From an uncultured Porphyromonadaceae bacterium (GTDB taxonomy: Bacteria; Bacteroidota; Bacteroidia; Bacteroidales; Muribaculaceae), in NCBI GenBank assembly GCA_902495075.1, contig CABUVO010000030.1, positions 1 to 47,722 of the forward strand: a DNA stretch of 47,722 bases, in the 5' to 3' direction. Below, piece after piece: positions 16,914-24,703 of the stretch. Position 1 is the first letter of the stretch; the number at the start of each line of letters is the position of its first letter. The notes beneath the pieces are model-generated. The model saw only the letters and a program-made list of their open reading frames with translations. It was not told the DNA's origin and did no database searches. The translations under genes were made by a program, and so were the position numbers.

Positions 16914-18308
16914 CTAAATCTGCTGTTTGAGTTTTTCCACCACTCCGTCGATGCGGTGAAGCTCTCCGGGGATATCGATCGACTGCGGACAATGCGGTGC
17001 ACACTGACCGCATCCGATGCAATGACTTGCCTGACGCAATTTAGGAACGCTCCTGTCGTAGCCTATCAGGAATGCCCTTCTCGCCTCACGATAATTCTCA
17101 CTCTGCGTAGATGCCGGTACATTCCCTTCATTTATGCATTTATTGTAATGAAGCAGGATGGAGGGAATATCTATTCCGTAAGGACATGGCATGCAGTATT
17201 TGCAATCGTTACAGGGAACGGTGGGATATTGCATCATCAGGTCAGCTGTTTCGTAAAGAAATGCATTGTCATCATCCGTCAATGGTTTTAACGGGCAGAA
17301 CGAGCGCAGATTGTCTTCAAGATGCTCTTTATATGTCATTCCGCTCAACACTGTCAGCACGTCAGGATGTGATCCGGCATATCTGAAAGCCCACGATGCC
17401 ACACTCCTTTCCGGCTCACGTTGCTTGAGACGCGCCACAATATGGTCTGGCACATTCGAGAGACGACCACCCAATAGCGGCTCCATGATTATCGCCGGAA
17501 TATTGCGCTTCGCAAGTTCGCCGTAAAGATATTCGGCATTGGTATTGCGTTCGTTCACCTCCTTGGCATGCTTCCAGTCGACATAGTTAAGCTGTATCTG
17601 CACGAAATCCCATTTATATTCCTCATGTTTGGAAAGGAGATAATCGAACACCGCCACATCACCATGATAAGAGAAACCGAGATTGCGGATTCGTCCCGCT
17701 TCCCGTTCCTTCATCAGGAAATCGAGCACGCCATTGTCGATATATCGCTTTTCGAACTCCTCCATACCGCTGCCCATTCCGACACCATGCAGAAGCATGT
17801 AGTCGATATAATCTGTCTGCAATTCTTTCAGTGAATTGCGATAGATATCCAGCGAAGCCTCGCGACTCCATGTGGACGGTGCAAAATTCGAAAGCTTGGT
17901 TGCGATGAAATAACTGTCGCGGGGATGACGACTCAACGCAATACCAGTGGCATGCTCTGAACGTCCCTTGCAATAGGCAGGTGATGTATCGAAATAGTTT
18001 ACCCCATGCTTCAGGGCGGTGTCGACAAGATCATTGATCGCATCTTGATCAAGTTCATCAGTTGCATCCCTTCCGCTCTCTCCTGAAAGCGTGGGCCAGC
18101 GCATACATCCATAACCAAGGAGAGAAACCTTCTCCCCAGTCTTGGGATTTGTCCTGTAAGTCATCTGATCCTCCGGAATCTCCCCCGTAGCAGTTCCGGA
18201 GGCAGATATTTTCTTCCCGGCAGTGTTGCATCCCGTGAGGGCAAGTCCCGTCACGGAAGCTCCCAGTCCCAGGCGTTTCAAAAAGTCACGACGATTTATA
18301 TTGCTCAT
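16914..18308 (-). CDS. Tat-exported lipoprotein aldo/keto reductase with ferredoxin domain
   Basis: A 464-residue protein. The N-terminus INRRDFLKRLGLGA (Arg6-Arg7) is a twin-arginine signal, and LALTGC (Cys27) is a lipobox, so it should be folded in the cytoplasm, exported by Tat and lipid-anchored. The central part is an aldo/keto reductase barrel (GYGCMRWPT, YFDTSPAYCKGRSE, LHGVGMG, LGFSYHGD). The C-terminus has a two-cluster ferredoxin-like domain (CNDCKYCMPCPYGI and CIGCGQCAPHCPQSIDIP). Periplasmic NADPH is scarce, so electrons may come through the Fe-S clusters from the polyferredoxin encoded upstream. The signal motif fits well with the adjacent tatA-tatC genes. Confidence 0.9.
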   Translation of the reverse strand: MSNINRRDFLKRLGLGASVTGLALTGCNTAGKKISASGTATGEIPEDQMTYRTNPKTGEKVSLLGYGCMRWPTLSGESGRDATDELDQDAINDLVDTALKHGVNYFDTSPAYCKGRSEHATGIALSRHPRDSYFIATKLSNFAPSTWSREASLDIYRNSLKELQTDYIDYMLLHGVGMGSGMEEFEKRYIDNGVLDFLMKEREAGRIRNLGFSYHGDVAVFDYLLSKHEEYKWDFVQIQLNYVDWKHAKEVNERNTNAEYLYGELAKRNIPAIIMEPLLGGRLSNVPDHIVARLKQREPERSVASWAFRYAGSHPDVLTVLSGMTYKEHLEDNLRSFCPLKPLTDDDNAFLYETADLMMQYPTVPCNDCKYCMPCPYGIDIPSILLHYNKCINEGNVPASTQSENYREARRAFLIGYDRSVPKLRQASHCIGCGQCAPHCPQSIDIPGELHRIDGVVEKLKQQI

Positions 18309-18310
18309 AT

Positions 18311-18358
18311 TCTTTCTAATGTTTAATGTCTAATCCCTAATGCCTAAAACCTAACACC
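18311..18358. repeat. Simple-sequence spacer (CTAATG/CTAA)
   Basis: The 52-bp gap is composed of reiterated CTAATGTTTAATGTCTAAT-type words ending in CTAAAACCTAACACC. Confidence 0.6.
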
Positions 18359-18360
18359 TC

Positions 18361-19851
18361 TTACACAGCATGGTGTCTCTCATTTCCCTCCACGTATATT
18401 GCGCTGAAAGGACGCGACGGGCAAAGATTCTCACAGGCTCCGCAACCGATACACCGCTCGGTATTCACCACCGGTATTTTCACCGAGTTTTCATTATTCG
18501 GATCCGATGCAACCATTGTAATAGCTCCGACAGGACAGTGACGCGCACAGTTACCGCACTCAACGCCATCTGTCAGCGGCACGCAATTCTCTTTCACCCA
18601 CACCGCATGACCGATCTGTATTGATGATTTCTCAGCCCTGTCGATCTTTACGATAGCGCCGGCTGGACATACCTCCGAACAGCGCGTGCATTCCGGACGA
18701 CAGTACCCTCTTTCATAAGAAGATTCAGGTTGCATCAGCGTTGCCAGATCCGTTGAAGGACGCAACACGCCGTTAGGACAAGATGCCACGCAAAGCTGAC
18801 ACGCCGTGCAATGTTCTGTAAGATTCTTGATACTCTTGGCACCCGGTGGCACAATTCTTGTCTTCCTGTTTGGTTTCTTCTTATCAGTGATCACCGCCAG
18901 ACCGCCATCCACCGTCTTATCCTGGGCATTGATTGCGGCAGTTGTGGCAAGGGCTGCAGTAACAGTCAGGAACTGACGACGCGATTCATCTACCCTCTTT
19001 TCGGATGTCTCATTCTCCTCATTCTTAACTTTTGGTTTTCTAAATGTGTAAGAAATTGCACCTTTGTGACATTTATTTATACAATCGAAACAGGTGACGC
19101 AACGCGAATAATCAATCTTATGTTCTTTGCTGTTGATGCATGCCGCTTTGCAATTTCTTGCGCAAAGTCCGCAACTGTTGCATTTTGAGGTATCGATAAT
19201 CGGACGGAATACCGAATATTTGGAAAGCAATCCGAGAAGAGTCCCGACCGGACAGATCGTATTGCAATAGGTGCGACCGTTGCGCCACGCCAGGAAACCG
19301 AGAATCACAAGTGTCGCTATCGCCACACCCAAGGTTATTCCGCTCCTGAGCCAAACATCAACACTATAGAACGCATAGCTTTCATGATTCTCAGCCCATG
19401 TTGCAAAGAGATTGTTGACCCATGCCACGACCGGAGCAAACAGCGACTGGGCTATCCTGCCATACGCACTATAAGGTGCCAACAAAACAACTATCCAGCT
19501 TATTCCGGCAAGAATTGCGAAAAGCAGCACAGCCAACAAAACGTATCTGAGAATATTTTTAGCCGGAGAATAAGAATAGCGGTTCTTCTTACTTTTCTTA
19601 CCGAAATAGGCGAATATATCCTGCATGATTCCAAGAGGACATATCACCGAACAGTAAATACGGCCCAGAAGAAGAGTAAGTACGACCAGCGCAATGATCA
19701 CTCCGAAATTAAGAGCAAGAAGAGCCGGAAGGAATTGGATCTTCGCCATCCAGCCAAACCAGACATGAGCCATGCCGGTGAAATCAACAAACAGTAATGT
19801 GACAAGCAATATGCTGACAATCGCCAACGTCACCCGGATTTTTTTCAACAT
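18361..19851 (-). CDS. Membrane polyferredoxin with an internal twin-arginine segment
   Basis: A 496-residue NapH-like Fe-S protein. The N-terminal half has about five membrane segments, two CxxxCP motifs (CSVICPLG, CNTICPVG) and two cytoplasmic-type [4Fe-4S] clusters (CNSCGLCARNC, CVTCFDCINKC). At Arg291-Arg292, SRRQFLTVTAALATTAA looks exactly like a Tat signal but is internal. After it come four more cluster motifs (CTACQLCVASC, CTRCSEVC, CGNCARHC, CIGCGACENLC). I infer that the last domain is moved to the periplasm, giving one chain with ferredoxin domains on both sides of the membrane. It is the first gene of the operon with the Tat reductase and tatAC. Confidence 0.88.
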   Translation of the reverse strand: MLKKIRVTLAIVSILLVTLLFVDFTGMAHVWFGWMAKIQFLPALLALNFGVIIALVVLTLLLGRIYCSVICPLGIMQDIFAYFGKKSKKNRYSYSPAKNILRYVLLAVLLFAILAGISWIVVLLAPYSAYGRIAQSLFAPVVAWVNNLFATWAENHESYAFYSVDVWLRSGITLGVAIATLVILGFLAWRNGRTYCNTICPVGTLLGLLSKYSVFRPIIDTSKCNSCGLCARNCKAACINSKEHKIDYSRCVTCFDCINKCHKGAISYTFRKPKVKNEENETSEKRVDESRRQFLTVTAALATTAAINAQDKTVDGGLAVITDKKKPNRKTRIVPPGAKSIKNLTEHCTACQLCVASCPNGVLRPSTDLATLMQPESSYERGYCRPECTRCSEVCPAGAIVKIDRAEKSSIQIGHAVWVKENCVPLTDGVECGNCARHCPVGAITMVASDPNNENSVKIPVVNTERCIGCGACENLCPSRPFSAIYVEGNERHHAV

Positions 19852-19924
19852 AGTTCGAAATAGTATTATAATAATTTAAGTTTCGCAAGCTTCAACTTAA
19901 AGTTTATGAGTTTATAAGTTTAAG

Positions 19925-20105
19925 AAACTGTTTAAATTTATTTTCGAGGAAGTTTGATAGTTATTTTTGAGGTGAGTCCGCGAATTGAGAAAGGAGACAA
20001 CCGTCGGTTTCGACTGCCGAAACTTGGCGGAAGCAGCCCAAAAGAACCTCAAAATTCCCGAAAGATTCTTTACAATAATTTTTTCGTAATAAATTTAAAC
20101 AGTTT
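19925..20105. mobile_element. 181-bp MITE-like element, copy C
   Basis: Perfect 18-bp terminal inverted repeats AAACTGTTTAAATTTATT are flanked by a 5-bp direct repeat TTAAG (19920-19924 and 20106-20110). The inside holds TTTTTGAG, CCGCGAATTGAG, the hairpin AACC-GTC-GGTT, GACTGCCGAAACTTGGCGG and CCCGAAAG, almost as in copy D at 46.9 kb. No coding capacity. Confidence 0.85.
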
Positions 20106-20305
20106 TTAAGAGTTTAACTGATGCAAAATTAATCTCTCAGTCAATTTATACCCTTATCAATTTTACGGGATAAGCAACCATTTTTCCCGATAAATAATGA
20201 CTGCGGCAGCAATTAGTCATTACTTAAATGATTCTCAATGTATCACTCACAAATTTAGCATATTTAAGCGAATCTACAAAATCTGCTCATTCAAATCCTA
20301 TTTAT

Positions 20306-20345
20306 GCGCAGCCAGTTGAGTGAAGGCACCTTGGTGCCCCGTATG
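20306..20345. repeat. 40-bp dispersed motif, copy 2
   Basis: Same order and orientation as 4353-4392, differing at a few bases; the GGCACCTTGGTGCC core is identical. Confidence 0.6.
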
Positions 20346-20358
20346 CCATCCATTCCTA

Positions 20359-20398
20359 TATCTCCTGTCAGAAAAGCTTATCTCCTGTCAGAAAAGCT
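20359..20398. repeat. 20-bp tandem duplication
   Basis: TATCTCCTGTCAGAAAAGCT occurs twice head to tail without mismatch, 43 bp upstream of the EamA start. Confidence 0.9.
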
Positions 20399-20428
20399 TC
20401 TTTCTTTAATAATAACCACATTTTTTTG

Positions 20429-20436
20429 TAATTTTG
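20429..20436 (+). promoter_or_regulatory. -7 element very close to a start codon
   Basis: TAATTTTG ends 4 bp before the ATG at 20441 (TAATTTTGCAGAATG), implying a leader of almost zero length. Confidence 0.6.
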
Positions 20437-20440
20437 CAGA

Positions 20441-21364
20441 ATGAAATTTTCCGATATCAAAGGCTATATCTTGGCTGCCCTTGCAGCCGCTGCGTATGGC
20501 ACAAATCCCGCCTTCGCCATCCCTCTCTACGAACAAGGGATGAACCCGAACTCTGTGCTCTTTTTCCGTTACCTCCTCGGAGTACCGTTGCTCGCCGCCA
20601 TGCTTCTCTTTCGCGGACACAACCTCACACTCAACAAACACGAACACGCAGCCGTCGGCGTGCTCGGTATACTGATGGCATTCTCCTCCCTTTCACTTTT
20701 CGAAAGCTATAAATTCATAAACTCCGGAGTGGCATCGACATTGCTGTTTGTCTATCCCATTCTTGTTGCACTGCTGATGATTTTCTTCTTCCATGAGAAA
20801 TTCAAATATACGGTAGCCATCTGTCTCCTGCTGATGTGCTCCGGACTCGGACTGCTGATGAAGACTCCATCCGGAGAAACCCTCAATCCTTATGGATGTC
20901 TGTTGGTGATGGTCTCGGCACTCACCTACGCCCTCTATATAATAATCGTGAATGTATCGCATGTTGTGAGAAACATCCCCACAACAAAACTCCTACTGTA
21001 CGTACTCCTCTGGGGATGCGTTGTCTTCATAGCCATGATACCCATGGGCTCCCCCCTCTCCGTACCGACAAAAGCTACCGGCTGGCTTAATCTCGCAGCA
21101 CTCGCGATCATACCCACAGTCTTCTCGCTCGCCTGCACCACACGAGCCATCCAGCTGATCGGCTCGACACCCACCGCCATCCTCGGTGCACTCGAACCCG
21201 TCTCGGCAGTAATCCTAAGCGTTCTGGTACTCGGACAGACCATCACCACCCGCGACATCTGGGGCGGCATCCTCATCATCCTCGCCACCACCCTTGTCAT
21301 CGCCGACAAATCCGTCGACAAGCTCATCCTCAAAGTCCGCAAGATGTTACCCCGCCGCCACTAA
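20441..21364 (+). CDS. EamA/DMT-superfamily transporter
   Basis: A 307-residue protein with ten predicted membrane helices in two EamA repeats, beginning GYILAALAAAAYGTNPAFAIPLYEQGM. The repeat ends are visible as SLSLFESYKFINSGVASTLLFVYPILVALL and AIQLIGSTPTAILGALEPVSAVILSVLVLGQ. Such proteins usually export amino acids or metabolites; the substrate here is unknown. The start cannot be moved downstream without losing helix 1, so the close -7 element suggests leaderless translation. Confidence 0.88.
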   Translation: MKFSDIKGYILAALAAAAYGTNPAFAIPLYEQGMNPNSVLFFRYLLGVPLLAAMLLFRGHNLTLNKHEHAAVGVLGILMAFSSLSLFESYKFINSGVASTLLFVYPILVALLMIFFFHEKFKYTVAICLLLMCSGLGLLMKTPSGETLNPYGCLLVMVSALTYALYIIIVNVSHVVRNIPTTKLLLYVLLWGCVVFIAMIPMGSPLSVPTKATGWLNLAALAIIPTVFSLACTTRAIQLIGSTPTAILGALEPVSAVILSVLVLGQTITTRDIWGGILIILATTLVIADKSVDKLILKVRKMLPRRH

Positions 21365-21370
21365 AGCGCG

Positions 21371-21480
21371 CAGCCGGCTCCGCAGAGCGGGCACTGCTCG
21401 CGAAAGGTGGCTCAGCCGGTTCTGTTCAGCGAGCACTGCTCGCGGCTAAAGGCACTGCCCGTCGCGCAAAGTTGCCCTTT
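21371..21480. repeat. GC-rich intergenic repeats
   Basis: Two imperfect 42-bp units start with CAGCCGG at 21371 and 21413 and share the GCACTGCTCGCG core. GCGAGCACTGCTCGC is palindromic, and GCGCAAAG...CTTTGCGC forms a further hairpin. The tract is far richer in GC than its surroundings. Confidence 0.7.
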
Positions 21481-21532
21481 GCGCAAAGCTGCCGGCATAA
21501 ATGCCCCATAAGCTATTTTGGCAATTCTGAAT

Positions 21533-22855
21533 CTATTTGATTTTGATTGTGATGAAATTTGATGCGTAAGGCAAAGATTTCGAATGGATATATCGAAGCG
21601 ACGATTCTGCATTACTGGTTCGATAGAAACAATAATTCCAGCCTCGACCCATGTCGGTATATAGAGCTTCTTTCACGCCTTGAGAGAGCAATGCATCTAT
21701 GAAATTTCCGAATGTAATAATACCCTGACTTTCATAAAAGGCCAATGTTCCATCCGCATCCAGGCATAAAGCGCGAAAAACATTCTTATTCCCCGTCGGA
21801 CGAGTAGTCGGCACTTTCGCCCCTCTGTGTATCATCATCTCCTGAGTGAATCCCATTCCATCCTCTTGTGCCGCGTTATTCAAAGCCGATGAATATTCCT
21901 TATAGAAGAACCGCGGACCGGATTTTTCAGACCATGTGAATGCACCGGTATTTCGTTTGCAACGATAACCCTTGTACCTCTTCCCTCCGGCAACATGATC
22001 ACCTGCCACGTTTGAATGACCCTTGTAGAAATCCGTACCTGTAAAAGCTCCGGCGAAAGCCAATATAATTGAATCATTCTGGGCGGAAGGGATTTCACCG
22101 CAGACCATATCCATTTGCAGTCGGCACATATCAGGTTTCAGACATATCAAATCGCCATGTGAGGTTTCGATATGGGATACTGTGAGGACATCCGGCTTAG
22201 CCATCGTGAAATCGCGAATCATAGGTTCCTTGATGTCTGGATGCAACCCGCGGATTATGTCAATAAACAATTTGACTCGTGCCAGCACCTCCCTACCTCG
22301 ATTGCGCCACCATGACGCACGGCGTCCCGGAGTTTCGGCATTATAACCTATCGCGTCAATCCCGAGATGTTTTGCCTGATACAATGCCCGCTCATTATGA
22401 TACTCCTGCGATATGATTGTTATGGAATCCAGACAATAGACATCGCGCATTTTCGCTATCGAGTTGAGCGTACGTGTTCCGTCATAATCAAGGATAATGC
22501 GAGTTGAATCCACCCCTTGGTTCATTAAAGAATCGCGCATCGCCGTTGGTTCGTCGTATCCCTTCTCGCTATTGCGGTAATCGCCACCACTGACAACAAG
22601 CCAATCCACCTTACCCGCTTTATACAAGTCCGCACCAGCCTTTATCCGATGGTCGAAATAATAATTCCTTCGTCCATTCCATATCGAAACCGGCGATGTA
22701 CCAAGAATCAGTCCGACCTTGCGATGAGGAATACTGTCAACATTGTCATACAGCCTCCCTTTGGCATTGTAAGCAACTGATTGATCGCATGCAACAATCG
22801 CACAAATAGCAACCGTCAACACAATCCCAACTATAACACCAATCTTTTTCCGCAT
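21533..22855 (-). CDS. DUF218 (SanA/YdcF-like) fused to a phosphodiester-glycosidase (NAGPA-like) domain
   Basis: A 440-residue envelope protein. A signal anchor (GVIVGIVLTVAICAIVAC) is followed by a DUF218 domain (about 45-200) with VGLILGTSP, WLVVSGGDYRNS and IISQEYHNERALY. The C-terminal part (about 220-438) matches NAGPA/DUF2233 phosphodiester glycosidases: FAGAFTG, FYKGHSNVAGDHVA, GAFTW, RALCLDADG and GVKEALYTDMGRGWNYCFYR. DUF218 proteins are linked to envelope barrier function and NAGPA-like enzymes cleave sugar phosphodiesters, so a role in wall or lipid-carrier sugar chemistry is plausible. An in-frame TTG lies at 22861; ATG at 22855 is used. A truncated copy of its 5' end lies at 27944-28273. 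Confidence 0.8.
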   Translation of the reverse strand: MRKKIGVIVGIVLTVAICAIVACDQSVAYNAKGRLYDNVDSIPHRKVGLILGTSPVSIWNGRRNYYFDHRIKAGADLYKAGKVDWLVVSGGDYRNSEKGYDEPTAMRDSLMNQGVDSTRIILDYDGTRTLNSIAKMRDVYCLDSITIISQEYHNERALYQAKHLGIDAIGYNAETPGRRASWWRNRGREVLARVKLFIDIIRGLHPDIKEPMIRDFTMAKPDVLTVSHIETSHGDLICLKPDMCRLQMDMVCGEIPSAQNDSIILAFAGAFTGTDFYKGHSNVAGDHVAGGKRYKGYRCKRNTGAFTWSEKSGPRFFYKEYSSALNNAAQEDGMGFTQEMMIHRGAKVPTTRPTGNKNVFRALCLDADGTLAFYESQGIITFGNFIDALLSQGVKEALYTDMGRGWNYCFYRTSNAESSLRYIHSKSLPYASNFITIKIK

Positions 22856-22960
22856 AACCAATCATATTTCTAAGAATCATACATCTGTCATTCCAGAACT
22901 TTTAGCAAACTTTAAAAAAATAGCCATAATATTATAGGAATAATTATGATTCAATTCGAT

Positions 22961-24421
22961 TCAGGATTTTATCTCCCAGTAGCCATTTTTGTCACTTCCT
23001 ACTCTAATTAGCAATCCCATGTCTCGTAGAGCTTTAGTTGTTCTCTTTGCTGTTTTATCGGAAACAGACATCATGAGAGCAAGTTTTTTATGCGTTATTT
23101 GGAGGTTCGATTTAATAATTTCAATAGCTTTTCTCTGCGTTTCAGTAAGATTTACAGGGACATTTACAGGGACATTTACAGGGACATTTACAGGGACATT
23201 TACAGGGACATTTACAAGATCGTTGCTTTCCTTTTTTACGACATTTATTGGAGGGCATGCACGCGCTGTGACTTTAAGTATAAAAGCATCAAGATGATAT
23301 ATGGGAGGAAGCATATCTACCGCCTCCATTTCTCGGCTCATTCGGTCAACGCCCTCGCCAAATTCCTTTACAAACTCATATGCTTTCAGGAACTGCGCTA
23401 TATGAGGGTTCCGAGAGAAATGGGTGTGACGGATATTATCTGGTTTCACGTTACCAGGCAACGTTCCAGGACTTTCAAACACTAATCTGTCGTCAAACAT
23501 CTTTACCTGTATCTCTGTACCTCGGATTGAGTAATCTCTATGACATTCGGAGTTTACCGTAAGCTCCTGCAATACAAAGTGTGGATATTCACGTTTGGTT
23601 ACAAATCTGCCATCCTGACCAAGAAAAGTGGGCTCATCAATCTGCAATTCAAGCAGTTCGACCATTTTGTTAATTTGATTGAGAATTGTACCTTCGAAGG
23701 TAATATCCTTGACAACATTCATCTCTGCACCAACCTTTTCTTCAGTGCCTCGATATTTGACAAAACGAATTCTCGCCCGAGGAAAGAAACGCTGCGGATT
23801 CTTGCCAAACAATAATATTGCTGCTGCACTTATCCTTTGTCCAAAGTCTGTATCTTTTACATAATCGTGGTTCTCAGTCAAAAACTCCATAACAGACTTT
23901 CCATAACCAAGAATATTCATATATTCCTTTACAGCTACCAGATCCAAATCGTCTACTGTAGCGCCCATCACCGGCGTGTCCTCAAAAGATTGCACACCCT
24001 TATCATATAAAAGCTGCATTCTCTCCATGAAAGTCAACCTGCGAGATTTGTCACCGATCCTCAAATAACATTCATCATTTTGAGTGGCATGAAGATCAGA
24101 GCTGGACTGAATATGAAACAACAATATCTTGTCTAATTCTCCATTGCGATTGGTACAGTCAATCAAATCAAATGTAGCTTTGACAGTAGGATTACAATAA
24201 TCATAAGGCACACGAAGGAGATCATTGAGATGTTTCTCGCTTGAACATATACCCTCAATCTCTCGCTTACGGTCTGATAGACCTACCGCAATCTCGCCTC
24301 CATCAGCATTAGCCATAGCCACAACTGTGACAGCCAAACCCTTCGGATCGATTGCAAAGCTCTTGCAATCGTAGGTCTGTCCCTCCTCTCGAGTCAATAT
24401 ATCATCAATAGTCATATTCAT
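22961..24421 (-). CDS. AlbA/Schlafen-type ATP-binding putative regulator with VNVP linker and winged helix
   Basis: A 486-residue cytoplasmic protein. The N-terminal AlbA_2/Schlafen domain (TREEGQTYDCKSF, VVAMANADGGEIAVGLSD) is followed by a RecG-like/HATPase_c_4 region (AAILLFGKNPQRFFPRARIRFVKYRG, ELTVNSECHRDYSIRGTEIQVKMFDDRLVFESPGTLPG). Then come about five VNVP repeats and a C-terminal winged helix (TETQRKAIEIIKSNLQITHKKLALMMSVSDKTAKR). Such proteins are common in accessory regions of Bacteroidota; they are called transcriptional regulators, but the role is unproven. In HRDYS, the expected N of the ...NAxxHRDY motif is shifted to NSECHRDY. It has its own promoter. Confidence 0.85.
   Translation of the reverse strand: MNMTIDDILTREEGQTYDCKSFAIDPKGLAVTVVAMANADGGEIAVGLSDRKREIEGICSSEKHLNDLLRVPYDYCNPTVKATFDLIDCTNRNGELDKILLFHIQSSSDLHATQNDECYLRIGDKSRRLTFMERMQLLYDKGVQSFEDTPVMGATVDDLDLVAVKEYMNILGYGKSVMEFLTENHDYVKDTDFGQRISAAAILLFGKNPQRFFPRARIRFVKYRGTEEKVGAEMNVVKDITFEGTILNQINKMVELLELQIDEPTFLGQDGRFVTKREYPHFVLQELTVNSECHRDYSIRGTEIQVKMFDDRLVFESPGTLPGNVKPDNIRHTHFSRNPHIAQFLKAYEFVKEFGEGVDRMSREMEAVDMLPPIYHLDAFILKVTARACPPINVVKKESNDLVNVPVNVPVNVPVNVPVNVPVNLTETQRKAIEIIKSNLQITHKKLALMMSVSDKTAKRTTKALRDMGLLIRVGSDKNGYWEIKS
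23151..23216. repeat. 12-bp coding minisatellite
   Basis: Five full copies and one half copy of TTTACAGGGACA, perfect, encode the VNVP linker on the minus strand. A change in copy number would keep the frame. Confidence 0.95.
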
Positions 24422-24453
24422 AATTCGCCAAGATCTTGTCCTCTTCGTAAATG

Positions 24454-24461
24454 CAAAATTA
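24454..24461 (-). promoter_or_regulatory. -7 element of the AlbA-domain gene
   Basis: TAATTTTG on the minus strand, 33 bp before the start codon at 24421. Confidence 0.5.
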
Positions 24462-24561
24462 CGAAAATATCCTAATATATTGGTGTTTACAATAGATTAT
24501 TTCATTATTATCTCCTGCAATATTTTTAAAATTTCTAAAGTATGCCTAATGTTATCTTATA

Positions 24562-24675
24562 TCATTGCCCATTGAAATATTTATCAAGAACGCAAGCGAA
24601 CAAATCATCAGATGATTTGGCATCAAAGAGTGCTATCGACGAGCAGAGCTTATGGCTATCAATTCCACCAAACAC
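24562..24675 (-). pseudogene. Orphan C-terminal fragment, copy 1
   Basis: A 37-codon open stretch just downstream of the 704-aa gene ends in ALFDAKSSDDLFACVLDKYF. A matching tail (LFDADNLFAHIIDKYFN) is present at 27836-27943. No suitable start or upstream domain remains. The two tails flank the secreted-protein gene pair. Confidence 0.5.
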
Positions 24676-24703
24676 TTATCGAGGATTGTCGCCTCTCGTT
24701 ACT

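Larger units (their letters stand above)
19852..20440. other. 589-bp repeat-rich intergenic region
   Basis: No gene was found. In order it holds TTTCGCAAGC and AGTTTATAAGTTTA iterations (19876-19924), element C (19925-20105), a plain AT-rich stretch, the 40-bp motif shared with 4353-4392, and a 20-bp tandem duplication before the EamA promoter. Confidence 0.7.

Noticed and set aside
23151..23216. CRISPR-like array
   Set aside because: The 12-bp units have no spacers, lie inside an open frame and encode VNVP.
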